Notes: generated from the letters alone by a model not told the origin. Numbered from the stretch's first letter, positions 52,201 to 64,000 are shown. The stretch is 64,000 nucleotides of DNA from Leptodactylus fallax (GCA_947044405.1 CAMRHE010000645.1:124001-188000), one strand, 5' to 3'. Translations and numbers: made by a program.

Positions 52201-53599
52201 TAAATTGTCAGGTTATAATTTACAGTATATCTTAACTGTGACTTGATGTCATGTCCTAGCTTTCATTCCCATCAATGTAAGCTCATATCAATATGAACTG
52301 ACTCACAATTGAAAATCAATAGACAAGTTTCGAGTCATTTGTCTCTGCAGGTGAATCACAGTCACAACCCTAACTCTCCACAGTTCATATTTCACAGTTG
52401 CCTACCTACAAACTTGCCTACTAGCAGACAATAGTAGTGATCTTGTCTCTTCTGTCAAGGCCTTTTTGCTGTGTGGTTTGACTCTGTTCACATGATGAGA
52501 TGAATGTGATCACTTGTATTCTGACAGACAATATGCAACTGATATCTGAGGTTCTAAAGTATACTTCCTGCTGCATTAAAAGCTACATAGACAGATCAGA
52601 TGTATTTAGGAGCCACAGAGACATTTTTCATTAAACAAGGGGAACAGGATAAAGCAGCAGCCATACAATATGCACATCAGACACATGCGATAAAACTAAA
52701 TGGTCAATCACCAGTACATTGCCTTCATTCTGCATTACAAAGCTTCTAAGTACTTTAGTATAATGAACAGATCAAGGCCTGTTCTTGTGGTAGCGCAGTA
52801 GGAAAATGTACCTCTATGTTAAAAAAAAAAAAAATAAAATGGCAAAAAGTATCACTCATAGATAGGCTTTGCTGAGAATTTTGTTGCTTAAAGGAGCAGT
52901 TCAAGAATACAATCTCAGGAGGGTCTATTTAACTGCCTAACAGTCACATTAAAGGGGTTTTCTGGGGAAATTTTTTTTTAAAAAAAGGTCTGTTAGTGCT
53001 ATTAATGAGTTAATAAGTGCACCCAAATACCTTTAGCAGTGTTTTGAGTGATTTCTGGGTTACTCTGGGAGGGCCTGGCATCTTCTGCATTTGTTTACAT
53101 GGTGTAGCTTCCTGCTGCCTTAGCTAATGCAATGCATTGTGGTAGTTGTAGGCTCTCACACTATCTCCCTCTTACTCCTCCTTCCTTCCTCTCTAATACC
53201 CCCTACCTGTCTCTTAGCTATCCTGCCCATTACTAACCCTTCCCAACAAACTCAGCCCCCCCCCCTACCCCATTATACTTACCTGTCTTCTTCCTGTCCA
53301 GACTTCCTTCTGCGGGGAATGGCTCCTCCTCTTCTTTGACTCTGCCAGCGCCTGTGCAGAAAGTCCCGGCACTGTGCTGTAGCCTTCACTCCATCTCTAC
53401 TGCACAGGCGTGGGCAGCTCCTTCGGGCTTCCATGCTTGTGCAATAGAGATGGATTGACGACTACAGTGCAAAGCCGGGACTCAGGCTCTTTTGCGCACA
53501 TGCAGGCAGACGTCACAGAAGGAGGAGGAGCCGTTCCCTGCAGAAGGAAGTCTGGAAGGAAAACACTTAAGTATTGGGGGGGAGGGGAGTATTGGTGAC
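52201..53599. other. Unassigned intergenic DNA
   Basis: No gene recognised. TTAAAGGGGTTTTCTGGGG at about 52951 is the likely left end of a TTAA-type MITE with no partner found. Pyrimidine-rich sequence occurs at 53160-53290. Confidence 0.5.
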
Positions 53600-54072
53600 T
53601 AGAGATGAGCGAATCGAAGCTGACATACTAGAATTCGATATGAATTACAGGAAATCTTCGACTTGCATCGAATCCGGATTTCCTCATGCTTTGATGTATC
53701 GAATCACATTTTTTCCTAACATGGCTGCTGCACATGTTAGGACAAGGGGCAAGGAACTCTGGGAACGCGGGATCACCCACAATGTCATGCGTGCAGCCAA
53801 TCAGTAGCCAGCCCTGTGATGTCACAGCCCTATAAATACCCTCCACCATTGTAGACACTTCAAAACTGATAGTTTGCTCAATCGCAGTTCAGGGAAAGAA
53901 CATTAGAAATGTAGGGAGGAATTTATACTTAAGTATTGAAGCAGAACAGGGTTCATTTGGGGTGTTTGCAGAATGGGTAATAGGAACAATCCTACTACAC
54001 CTTGCTGCACTGACTGCCATTATCCAGCTGCTCATTGTAGGTTTGCAATAGATCATACCTGTGTGTTCAAGG

Positions 54073-54915
54073 GAGGAAATTACATGCCTTTTTGCCGTGC
54101 ATTAGTGGCCAAAAAAAAAAGGATTGTTATCCATTAATCTCCGCAGTAATCTGTAATAACGCTTTTTCTGGGGGTTTATTAGTGGGTAAAAAATAAGGGG
54201 CTTATTCGCCATTGTCTTGAAGGTAGAAAATTACAGGCCTCTTTGCTGTGCAGTAGTGTCAAAAAAAATAATTCTTATCCATTAATTTCCACAGTAATCT
54301 GTTATAACGCCTTTTCAAGGCGTTCATTAGTGGGGGAAAAATAAGTGGCTTATTCGCAGTTGTCTTGAAGGTAGAAAATTACATGCCTTTTTTTCGTGCA
54401 TTGGTGGCAAAAAATAAGAATTCTTATCCATTAATCTCTGCAGTAATCTGTAATAACGCCTTTTCAAGACGTTTATTAGTGGGGAAAAAAATTAGGGGCT
54501 TATTCGCCGTTGTGTTGTAGGTAGAAAATTACAGGCCTTTTTGTCGTGCAGTAGTGGCAAAAAATAAGAATTATTATCCATTAATCTCCACAGTAATCTG
54601 TAATAACGCCATTTCAAGACGTTTATTAGTGGGAAAAAAAAATTAGGGGATTATTCGCTGTTGTGATGTAGGTAGAAAATTACAGGCCTTTTTGCCGTGC
54701 AGTAGTGGCAAAAAAAAAAAAATTCTTATCCATTAATCTCCGCAGTAATCTGTTATAATGTGTTTTCAAGGCGTTTATTAGTGGGGAAAAAAAATAAGGG
54801 GCTTATTCGCCGTTTTCTTGAAGGTAGAAAATTACATGCCTTTTTGCCGTGCAGTAGTGGCAAAAAAAAAAGAATTCTTATCCATTAATCTCTGCAGTAA
54901 TCTGTTATAACTGAT
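54073..54915 (+). repeat. ~150 bp subterminal tandem repeat of the hAT
   Basis: Six copies, starting near 54073, 54232, 54371, 54521, 54671 and 54823. Each carries GGTAGAAAATTACA, TTATCCATTAATCTC and, in the best copies, the palindrome AACGCCTTTTCAAGGCGTT. Confidence 0.9.
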
Positions 54916-54938
54916 ACACCTCAGCCGAAGGAAGCGGT

Positions 54939-57085
54939 GTGTCCTTCCCATCATTTGCTGGTCCTGATGCTCCTGCTCCTCCTCCTCCTAGTCAGTCATT
55001 GCATCAGCAATTGATCACCGAAGCGATTTTGAAGAGACAACAGTATGCGTGCACTCATCCAACAGTGCAGAAGCTGAACGTGCTCCTGTCCAAGTTGCTG
55101 GTGCTGCAGTCCCTCCCTTTCCAAGTGGTGGACTCTGCACCTTTCAGAGAACTGATGGCTTGTGCCGAGTCGAGGTGGAGAGTCCCAAGCCGTCATTTCT
55201 TTGCCAAAAAGGCAGTACCAGCCCTGCACAAATATGTAGTACAGAAGGTGGGCCAGTCCTTGAGCTTGTCGGAGTCTGCCAAAGTGCACAGCAGCACCGA
55301 CATGTGGAGCTGTAACTACGGTCAAGGACAATATATGTCCTTTACGGCCTACTGTGTGAATGTGGTTCCTGCCCAGACACACCAGCAACTTGGCCAGGTG
55401 AAGCCGCTTCTGCCTCCACGTTCTCACGCCGTTGGTCCTGCAACAATGTCCGCCTCATCCTCCACTGTGTCCTCAGCCTCCACTGCAGGGACAATTCACA
55501 GTGCTCCTCCAGCATAGCACATGTGCAGGGCATGGCGGTGTCATGCTGTTCTACACATTGTTTGTCTGAGTGAATGGAGTCACACAGGGGAGGAACTGCT
55601 CCTTGTCCTTCATCAAGAAATCGAATCCTGGCTTTCTTCGCGACAACTCAAAGTTGGAACCATAGTGACTGACAACGGGAAGAACATGGTGTCTGCGCTG
55701 CGTCAAGGAGGGATGAGCCATGCGCCCTGCATGGTGCACATGATCAATCTGGTTGTCAAGCGTTTCCTTAAGTGTTCCACCCATCTGCAAGACATCCTAA
55801 AAATGGCCAGAAACCTTTGCAGGCACTTCAACCACTTGTACACTGCCAAGCATACCCACCTTGAGCTGCAGTGGCAGAACGATGTCCCCCAATATAGGCT
55901 AATATACGACGTTTTCACCCATTGGAATTACACCCTCCATATGTTGGACCAACTGTATGAACAGAGGAAGGCCATAAACGATTTCTTGATGATCCAAGTG
56001 TACAGAGGTACTCCCTTGTGTAACTTCAATGTTAGCCACTGGCTGCTCATGCGTGACACCTGCTGTTTGCTCGTGCCCTTTGAGGAGGCCACTTTATTTG
56101 TCAGTTGCCAGGACTACGGGATGAACAACATCATTCCACTGATTCATATCCTGAAAAAGATGCTAGTAAATCTGGCTGGTCATGGGACTGGAGACGTGAC
56201 GCCTACATCTCACGGCCACATGAGCCCTGTGGGGGCTGAACTCGAGAAGGAGGAGGACATTGGAGCCCAAGCAATGTGTAGCGAAATGGGTGGTTTTTCT
56301 ATACAGGTGACAGGAGAGGTGGAGCAGGAGCAGCCAGAAGAGCAAGAGGGAGATGAAGAAGATGAGGCAGATGATCCAGACACACCGTGGCAGTATGCAG
56401 TGGAGATGGATGCAGGGAGTCCCTCCGAGTTACTTGCGCAAATGGCCCGATGCATGCTCACTTGCTTGTGTAGTGGCAGTGGCAGTAGTCATCGGCAGAG
56501 GGATGACTACTGGTTCTCCACCATGTTAGACCCTCATTACAGGTCAAAAATGGGGTCCTTTTTTACATCCGCTGAGAGGGAGGACAAACTGAACTACTAT
56601 AGAGACAATATATGTAGTCAGTTGGCCGCTGCCTATCTGCACCATCGTCCATCTTCTCGCAGGTCTGACCGGGGTGGCCCTGGGTGCTCACCTTGCAATG
56701 CCATGGCTGTTGAGTGGGGGTGGGGGGTGGTGGGAGCAGGAGCTGTACCAGCTCCATCAGCAGCAGCCTGAGCCTAGAGTCGCTGATGAGCAGCTTTCTT
56801 CACCCGCATAGTGAAGAAGCTACTCACCAGCAGCTAGACTCATAGCAGAACTTGAACCACCAGGTGGTGGCATACTTAGAGTGAACCCTGCCACCCGTCA
56901 TCAAAGATCCACTGGACTACTGGGCAGCCAAACTGGATTTGTGGCCGCAACTGGCCGAGTTTGCCCTGGAAAAACTGTCCTGCCTGGCCAGTAGTGTGGC
57001 ATCACAGCGGGTGTTTAGTGCAGCGGGGGCCATAGTTACCCCAAGGAAACTCGTCTGTCCACCCAAAATGTGGAGAGATTGACCT
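54939..57085 (+). pseudogene. hAT (ZBED-like) transposase
   Basis: 54939-55517 encodes the N-terminal part of the catalytic region (FRELMACAESRWRVPSRHFF; HSSTDMWSCNYGQGQYMSF). A TAG ends it at 55517. The next frame (55521-56771) carries VTDNGKNMVSAL with a catalytic Asp region, CMVHMINLVVKRFLK, an acidic EEQEGDEEDEADD insert and FSTMLDPHYRSKMGSFF. The C-terminal hAT dimerisation motif (LDYWAAKLDLWPQLAEFAL, then SSVASQRVFSAAGAIV) is at 56912-57050 in another frame. The BED zinc finger and start codon are not visible. Frame breaks make it non-functional. Confidence 0.85.
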
Positions 57086-57261
57086 TTGTCAAGATGAATC
57101 AGACATGGATCAGCCAGGGTTTCCACCCACCAATGCCTGATGCATCAGATGAAACCATCCTTCTGCCTCACCCAAAGCTTGACAAAAGAGACTGGTTTCT
57201 TCTGGCTACCTGCCTCAGCTACTATTCTGATGCTGCCACCTGCCTGATGCCACACATCTGA

Positions 57262-57610
57262 TGCCAAGTGCTCCTTCTTACAGCCTCCAAGTGCCTCCTC
57301 ATGCTGCTGCCACTGGGTCACTGTATGGCCTCCTCTTGCTGCTGCCATCTCCACATTATGTTGCCTTGCCACTTTGTGGCCTCCTCATGCTGCTGCCACC
57401 TCTACATTATGTCGCCTTGTCACTCTGTGGCCTACTCATGCTGCTGCCACTGAGTCACTCTGTGGCCTCCTCATGCTGCTGCTACCGGGTCACTCTATGA
57501 CCTCCTCATGCTGCTGCCAACTTCACATTATGTCGCCTTGCCACTCTGTGTCCTCCTCATTCTGCTTCCAACTCCACATTATTTCGCTTTGCCACTCTGT
57601 GTCCTCTCTG
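57262..57610. repeat. ~50 bp tandem repeat in the hAT 3' region
   Basis: About six to seven degenerate copies of GCCTCCTCATGCTGCTGCCA + CTCTGTCACTCTGTG, with CACATTATGTCGCC variants. Confidence 0.85.
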
Positions 57611-58324
57611 AATTCCAGCTTTCATAGCTTTTGAATTTTTATTTACGGCACCTTATATTTTGTGGATACATAAGACCTTTTGATCAGTTTGTAAAGTTTA
57701 TGGCATTTATCATGCAGAAAAAATAATATACTAATTTTATGTTATGGATGTGGCAACACCAATTGTATGGTTTTTAATTGTTTTTAAATTAACAAGAGAA
57801 AAAACGTCTGTAAAAGTCTTAGGTGCTGTGGTCAGCATTGACCGCAGCATATAAGGGGTTAAATGGAAAGTATGCTTTCTGATTGATAATGAGGGGGTGT
57901 TATCATGAACAAAAGTCCATGGTACCCTCTCACCTGAAATCTTCTGAAGTGACAGGAAAATAATAAAATCATTCTCCCCTTCCTACAGACTGTCAGCTGC
58001 TTTTGTTCTCTAGCACACTGGTTAAAGAGAAGCTGCGAGTTTATGCAGTTATGCTTTAACCAGTGATATCTCATAACCCAGATATGGTTCCTGGCCTTAA
58101 AATAAGACCAAGATCGCAGTTCTACCACCAGGGGTTATCCCTGTAGTCTCCCTGAATGTATTCTGCATAGAATAAACTGTAATGCACTTTTCTCAGACCT
58201 CAAGCATAGTTCTTTCAGAACTGTAGGGGGTTAAGGGTCAGTAGTGATCTGTGACCCATGGCCTCACTCAGTGTTAGGAAAGCTGAAACTACTATCAAGC
58301 AAATTATATGAAGCTTGGTTGCTT
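57611..58324. other. Unassigned intergenic DNA
   Basis: No gene, array or inverted end recognised. Confidence 0.5.
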
Positions 58325-58632
58325 ATAGGGGTTGTCCGTTGATTTTTATTTAACTTACTTTGTTTCTTCATGCATTACCCAGGGATTTTGGGCTGGTTCC
58401 GACCCCCGGTGACATGATCAGAATAAACCCCATTCTCTGAATAGTTCCATCTTCTCCCTCCTCTCTCATTTTCACAGGTATTTGCCTGTGCTATGGGAGT
58501 TGGCAGACTATAGTAAAGCCAGCCTCCTTAGCACAGGTAAATATCTGTGAAAACAGGAGAGGAGGGTGAAGGCAAAGTCCTGCATGAAGAAGCCAAAAGT
58601 AAGTTAAATAGAAGTCTCCAGACAATCCCTGT
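58325..58632. mobile_element. Foldback MITE
   Basis: The left side (GGGGTTGTCC, TTTAACTTACTT, TTCTTCATGCA) is the inverted complement of the right side (TGCATGAAGAA, AAGTAAGTTAAAT, GACAATCCC). The inner part also pairs (TTTCACAGGTATTTGCCTGT against GCACAGGTAAATATCTGTGA). Superfamily unknown. Confidence 0.7.
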
Positions 58633-58639
58633 AAATCTG

Positions 58640-58984
58640 TAAATAAACATTGAAATGGTCTCATAACGTGCTGCCTGGTTTGCTGTAAATCCAGTATCCA
58701 GTTACGTTACTTCAGTGGCTAATGGTATGAGGCAACGCCTGCTGTGTCCACCTCAAATCAGGTAGGTTAGTGTTGCACTGAGGAGAGGCATAATTATTAA
58801 CTACTTGGACCATATTGCACCCAAATTCTGAGGTGGAGGGTGTATTAGCTGTAATAGACTGGTGGGTGGGGCTCCCAGGCTTGTCTGGCATATACTTGTA
58901 TTTCAGGCTGCTCTATGCAGCCTGAAATAGAAGTGCCAGTATTTTGCAATGTAACTGTATTGCATTAGTGATCAGATATCAGAC
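58640..58984. other. Unassigned spacer
   Basis: Nothing recognised. Confidence 0.5.
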
Positions 58985-59735
58985 CCCCTAGGGTGCAAGA
59001 CTCCTAGAGGGTCTAATAAATGCAATAAAAAAATGGAAAAAAAAAATTAAAGGTTCAAATCACCCCCATTTCCCTAGAAATTCATATAAAAGTTTAAAAT
59101 TACTGTGAAACACATATACATTAGGTATCCCTGTGTCCGAAAAATGCCTGGTCTACAAACTTTGTACAGTGAACACCATAGCGGGATAAAAAAATCAAAA
59201 GTTCCAAACCGCCATTTTTCGCTGTTTCGACTGTGATAAAAATTTAAATAAAAAGTGATCAAAGTAATAGACATTCCCCAAAATGGTATAACAAACATCT
59301 GGCCCTGCAAATAAAGACACCCCATACACGTAAATATAGAAAAGTTATGGTGTCAGAATATGGCGGCTTTAATAAAAAAATGTTTTGCAAAGTTTTAGAT
59401 TTTTCTTAAGTGGTTAAAATGTAAATAAAACTATATAAATTTGGTCTCCCCAGAATCGTACCGAAACATAGAATGCAAGTGAAAAAGTCAATTTTGGCTG
59501 CAGAGTGAACGCTGTAGAAACGAAGTCTGTAAGAAAGTCGCAGAAATGCACTTTTTCTCCAATTCCACCCGATTCTGATTTTTTTTTCCTGCTTCCCAGT
59601 ACATTGTATGGAATAATAAATAGTACCATTATGAAGAACTATTTGTCCTGCAAACATAAAGCCCTAATATGGCTCTGTGAATGGAAAAATAAAAAAGTTA
59701 TGGGGTTTGGAAGGGTTAAAGAGGTAGTCCAAAAT
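58985..59735. repeat. Diverged relative of the TTAA-type element
   Basis: Shares the layout of short AT-rich blocks seen at 37700-38400 and 60850-61600 (GTGAACGC(T/A)G, AAAAAGTGATCAAAG, CAAACATAAAGCCCTAATATGGCT). Similarity is patchy, and this is a distant family member. Confidence 0.5.
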
Positions 59736-60310
59736 AAAAATTATTTTTTAAATTTGATCGGGGAAGTTGAACAAAAACAAACAAAAAACAACAGAAAAAA
59801 AACCCACCTGTGCTTGGATGCTCTTTTGCCTCCCAGCGTGGTCCGGTCCTGCTTCTTGGCTGTATTCAATTCCTGGAAATGATGACCACTGGTACTCCTC
59901 CTATGTGGTGGAGTCCAGTTCGGAAAGAGGCACCGCGCACACCTGGGAGTGTTTCACTGCAAACAATTTTTTATTTTTCACACAGCAACCTGGATTATCA
60001 AAACAGATAAAAGGTCTAGTTTATACTGTATCTAATCCACATATAACAGTAGATAAATAAATAATTCATATTCACATAGTATACATAAAAACCTAAAACC
60101 ATAAAAGTATAATACATAATAGATAATAAGTAATAGGCAGTAAATCAAAGACTCATGAACATTTCTGAATCAAAATGTGTTAAAAACCATGTTTTAAAAA
60201 AAATTATTTTGTCTATATCTGACCCAGAATTATATGGAATTCAATAGCAACTAATACCAAAGGGCTTACATATAACCATAAACAAAAAAGTAAAACATGA
60301 TAAGATCCCA
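59736..60310. other. Unassigned AT-rich spacer
   Basis: No gene. TTAAAGAGGTAGTCC at 59717 may be another TTAA-type MITE end. Confidence 0.45.
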
Positions 60311-60511
60311 TTAACCCCTTAATGACCTTGGACATACTATTACGTCCTGGGCACAAGGTACTTCACGCACCAAGGCATAATACTACGCCCGAGGCCGGCC
60401 GCCCGCTGGCTATCTGGGCAGGTGGCATCGGAACCGGGTGTTAGCTGTAACTGACAGGTAACACCCTGCTCCATAACCTCCGGTTGGAACTGAGTTCCGA
60501 TCAGAGGTTTT

Positions 60512-60559
60512 AACCCCTTGGATGCCGAGGTTAAACATGACCGCAGCATCCAAGGGGTT
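60512..60559. repeat. 14 bp hairpin in TTAA element
   Basis: AACCCCTTGGATGC (60512-60525) and its exact complement (60546-60559). Confidence 0.9.
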
Positions 60560-60579
60560 CCACCATGTTGCCGCCCCCC

Positions 60580-60614
60580 TCAACACCCCCCGCGGCGAGA
60601 TCGGGGGGTGTTGA
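60580..60614. repeat. 12 bp hairpin in TTAA element
   Basis: TCAACACCCCCC (60580-60591) and its exact complement (60603-60614), with an 11 nt loop. Confidence 0.9.
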
Positions 60615-60739
60615 TATCTATAATCTGCAGCCCAGGGTCTGCCCAGTGACCCCAGGCTGCCTTGAGACCCCACTACCTGGTTGATCCTGCTGGGACCTCC
60701 GGAAGTCAGGCTATGCATCTCCATAGCGATGACTTCCTG

Positions 60740-60783
60740 TATAGACTGCAAGACACATGTTTGCTTGTGTCTTGCAGTCTATA
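60740..60783. repeat. 18 bp perfect hairpin in TTAA element
   Basis: TATAGACTGCAAGACACA (60740-60757) and its exact complement (60766-60783), with an 8 nt loop. It is directly followed by the compensated 11 bp hairpin at 60789-60816. Confidence 0.95.
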
Positions 60784-63700
60784 GTACTGAGCCAACGATC
60801 AAACCATTGTTGGCTCAGGTGTCCTAATGGGACACATGAAAAAGTAAAAAAAAAAAAGTAAAAAAAAAAAAATAAATCAAGTATGTGAAAAAAATTTATA
60901 AAATAATAAAGCACCAAAAATTCCCTCTTCCTATATAAAATGAATTATATAAAAAAGATACCTAAAAATTAATAAAAACAATACATATTTGGTATCGCCG
61001 TATCTGTAACAACCTGTACAATAAAACTGAAACAATATTTAACGTACACGGTGAACATTGGGGAAAAAAAAAACGGAAAAAAAAACGCCAGAAGTAATGA
61101 TTTTTTGCCATTTTGCCTTACAAAATATGCCATAAAAAGTGATGAAAAAGTCATATCTACCCTAAAACAGTACCAATAAAAAGCACAGGTTGTCCCGCAA
61201 AAAATAAGCCCTAAACCAACTCTGTGAACTGCAAAATAAAAATGTTACTCATCTCAGAAGATGGCGATGCAAAAATAATTGATTTATGACCCCAAATGGG
61301 TTTTTGTTCTGCAAAATTAGTATCGCATAAAAAAAACAATATAAATGAGGTATCACTGTAATTGTACCGACCCGCAGAATAAAGGTAACATGTTACTTAC
61401 GCTGTACGCTGCATGGCGAAAAATTTAAAAGGTAAAACACAATGTCAGAATTGATGGGGTTTTTTTAATCCACCAATAAAGAGTTAATAAAGTCAATAAG
61501 TTATAGGCACCCAAAAATGATGTCATTACAAAATACATCTCACCCCGCAAACAACAAGCCCTCATATGGCTACATCACCAGAGAAATAAAGAAAATATAG
61601 CTTATACAATGTGTAGACAAAACCCCCAAAAATCGCTAAATCATTAGAACACAACTGGCTGTGTCAGGAAGGGAATGTATAAGCTGTGCGAGTGTATATC
61701 AGGGAACAAACCAAATTTAGACCTTATGAGGGATAATAAACCAGAAGTGACCCCCAGAGTGACCCCTCCAATAATAGGAACTACTGGGGAAATAGTAGGG
61801 AATTTAGTGTACCCAATGTACTCCGCACAGCTTACATATTCACTATCCCCATCCGCTGTGCAGTCACGACTGGGATACTTATGCTCACTACACCCCTTGA
61901 TAAATTCTTTGAGGGGTGGAGTTTTCAAAATGGGGTCATTCCCTAGGGGATTCCACTTTACTGGTACTTTGGAGCCTTTCAAACATGACATGGCATCCAG
62001 ATCCCAAACATCTGATTCTGTGCTCCAAAAGCCACATAGCGCTCCTTCCCTTCTGTGCTCTGCTGTGCGTCCAAACTGCAGTTTATGCCCACATATATGA
62101 CACTGGTGTACCCAGGATAATGTACTTAATGTCACATGTGGGTATAACCGTCTGTTTGGGCACAGCCGGGCACAGAAAGGATGTAGCGCTATTTGGTTTT
62201 TGGAGCACAGATTGGACGGTTTGGTTTTTGGACACCATTACACTTTTGCAGAGCTGAAACGCATGTAAAGTGGTATCCCCTGACATGTGACCCCATTTTG
62301 GAAACTTCATCCCTGAAGGATTTTATCCAGGGGTACAGTGAGCATGTTTAATCCCCAAGCATTGCTATAATTTATTATCCATAAATGAATACGCAGCTGA
62401 TGGTGAAACGTGAAAATGACAATTTTTCCAGGAATACGTCATTTCAGCGTAAAATATGTTGTGCCTGGTTTGTATCACAGACAAATGCCCCAAAAGCTGT
62501 TGTGCCCAGGATCTCCGCTTAATAGTTTTTGGAGTGTGTGTCTGCTGACACAAGCTGGGTACAACATATCGGGGAATGAAATGGCATATCTATGGAAAAA
62601 TTTCATTTTTAACTTTTCATTATCAGCTGCACATTCATTTCTGGAAATTAAATTAATGCAACACTTAAGGGATAGTAATGCTTGCTACCCCACTTGATAA
62701 ATCCCTTGAAGGGTGTAGTTTCCAAAATGGGGTGACATGTCTGTGGATTCCACTTTACTGGCAATTCAGGGGCTCTGCAAAAGTGGCATGGTGTCCAAAA
62801 ACAAAACTGTGTTCCAAAAACCAAAATAGCGCTCCTTCCCTTTTGTGCCCGGCTGTACTCAAACAGCAGATTACAACCACATATGGGGCATTTCTGTGTT
62901 CAGGAGAAATTGTGTAACGAACTTTGGGGAGCTTTTTCTCCTTTGTCCTCTTGTGAAAATGAAAAATTTAGGGCTAAATTGACGGTTTATTGGAAAAAAA
63001 GTAATTTTTCATTTTCATGTCCCAATGTTAATACAATCTGTGAAACAGCTGTAGTGTCACAATGCTCACTATACCCCTTGATATGTTCTGTGAGGGATGT
63101 AGTTTCCAAAATGGGGTCACTTTTAGGGGATTTCCACTGTATTGGTACTTTGGGGGCTCTGCAAATGAGACATGGCACCTGAAATCTATTCCAGCAAAAT
63201 CTGCCCTCCAAAAGCCAAATAGTGCTCTTTCCATTCTGAGCCCCACCATGTACCCATACAGTAGTTTACAACCACATATTGAGTATTGCCGTGTTCAGGA
63301 GCAATTGTTTAACAAACTGTGGGGTACTTTTTCTCCTTTAACCCCTTGTGAAAATGAAAACTTTGGGGACAAAGTGATGTTTTAGTAATTTTTCATTTAT
63401 ACATCCCAATGTTAGTAAAATCTGTGAAACGGCTGTGGGGTCAAAATCCTCACTATACCCCTTGATGAATTCTGTGAGGGATATAGTTTCCAAAATGGGG
63501 TCACTTTTTTGGGGCTTCCTTTGTATTGGTACTCTAGCGGCTTTGCAAATGAGACATGGCACCTGAAAACTATTCCAGCAAAATTTGCTTTTCAAACGTC
63601 CAGTGTCGCTCCTTCCCTTCCATGCGCTGCCGTGTGCCCAAACATCAGTTTACACCCACATGTGGGGTATTTCTGTGCTCTGGGGAAATTGCATAAAACT

Positions 63701-64000
63701 GTGAGATGCATTTTCTCCTTTAACCCTTTGTAAATGTGTTAATTTTAGGGCTAAAGTAAGGGATTAGTGGAAAAAATGAAATGTCTAAATTTCACCTCCA
63801 TATTTTTAATTCCAGTGAAATGCTTAAAGGGTTAACAAACTTCCCAAATGCTATTTTGAATTATTTGAGGGGTGCAATTTTGAAAATGGGGTGATTTATG
63901 GGGGTTTCTAATATATAGGCCTTTATAATCCTCTTCAGAACTGAAGTGGTCCCTAAAAAATTAGTTTGGAAAATTTTCTTGTAAATCTGGAAAAACGCTG

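Larger units (their letters stand above)
53600..57610 (+). mobile_element. hAT transposon, decayed
   Basis: The left end TAGAGATGAGCGAATCGAAG lies near 53600. A GC-poor leader with TATAAATA (53831-53838) follows, then six tandem copies of a ~150 bp repeat, then a hAT transposase broken by stops and frameshifts, then a 3' tandem repeat of about 50 bp. I could not find the right terminal repeat, so the end coordinate is approximate. Confidence 0.75.
60311..64000 (+). mobile_element. TTAA-type repetitive element, second forward copy (runs off window)
   Basis: Starts TTAACCCCTTAATGACC at 60311 and is collinear with 37641-42000 from about 60775 on, including matched unique blocks (CAGGAAGGGAATGTATAAGC at 61654 and 38441; AATAATAGGA at 61770 and 38546). 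The first 465 bp, missing from the forward copy, hold three strong hairpins. The window ends inside the element. Confidence 0.8.

Noticed and set aside
59505..59882. 125-codon plus-strand frame
   Set aside because: It crosses from the diverged TTAA-type repeat into a spacer and has Lys/Asn-rich low-complexity content with no domain.

Overview
The window looks like intergenic DNA from a large vertebrate genome, most likely an anuran amphibian. That inference rests on the mix of elements: DIRS-type retrotransposons, a Ty3/Gypsy element, an L1/Tx1-like LINE with ORF1, Penelope-like fragments, Tc1/mariner, hAT, PIF/Harbinger-like and TTAA-specific DNA elements, a tRNA-derived SINE, and many minisatellites. 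I found no convincing host protein-coding exon and no rRNA, tRNA or snRNA gene. Every long reading frame belongs to a mobile element or is a by-product of tandem repeats.

Layout. 1-4250: arrays of a 28-31 bp minisatellite, a SINE inserted inside one array, and a hAT-like composite element built of palindromic modules. 4251-7950: mostly featureless AT-rich DNA with one mariner-type MITE. 7953-9446: a decayed Tc1 element carrying a TTAA-flanked foldback element. 9630-18797: a DIRS-type retrotransposon (minus strand) with inverted terminal repeats and an internal complementary region, broken by a SINE and by an almost full-length LINE (12120-17763). 18800-23600: Penelope-like pieces (minus strand) with hammerhead-like motifs, two Tc1 end fragments, and a second palindromic hAT composite with an exact 8 bp target duplication. 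23680-26700: AT-rich minisatellite, MITEs and short tandem repeats.

26708-37640 is a second DIRS element split by a young Ty3/Gypsy retrotransposon (27050-35656). The two Gypsy LTRs differ by only three substitutions and one indel. gag and pol are both open and are linked by a well-formed candidate -1 frameshift signal. 37641-47045 is a large inverted pair of TTAA-type repetitive elements, into which an intact Tc1 element (42949-44548, 340-residue transposase with complete DDE triad) and a Harbinger-like MITE have inserted. 47210-52200 holds a 2.5 kb 28 bp minisatellite, a 42 bp minisatellite and MITEs. 53600-57610 is a decayed hAT transposon with ~150 bp subterminal tandem repeats. 60311 to the window end is a second, collinear copy of the TTAA element.

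How it fits together: the nesting gives a relative chronology. DIRS, Penelope-like and minisatellite DNA are the old substrate. SINE, LINE, hAT composites and MITEs came later. The Gypsy and the intact Tc1 are the youngest and the only elements that still look capable of encoding their own enzymes. The most unusual signals are the Gypsy frameshift cassette, the modular multi-hairpin composites with compensatory changes between copies, and the ~9.4 kb inverted TTAA pair.
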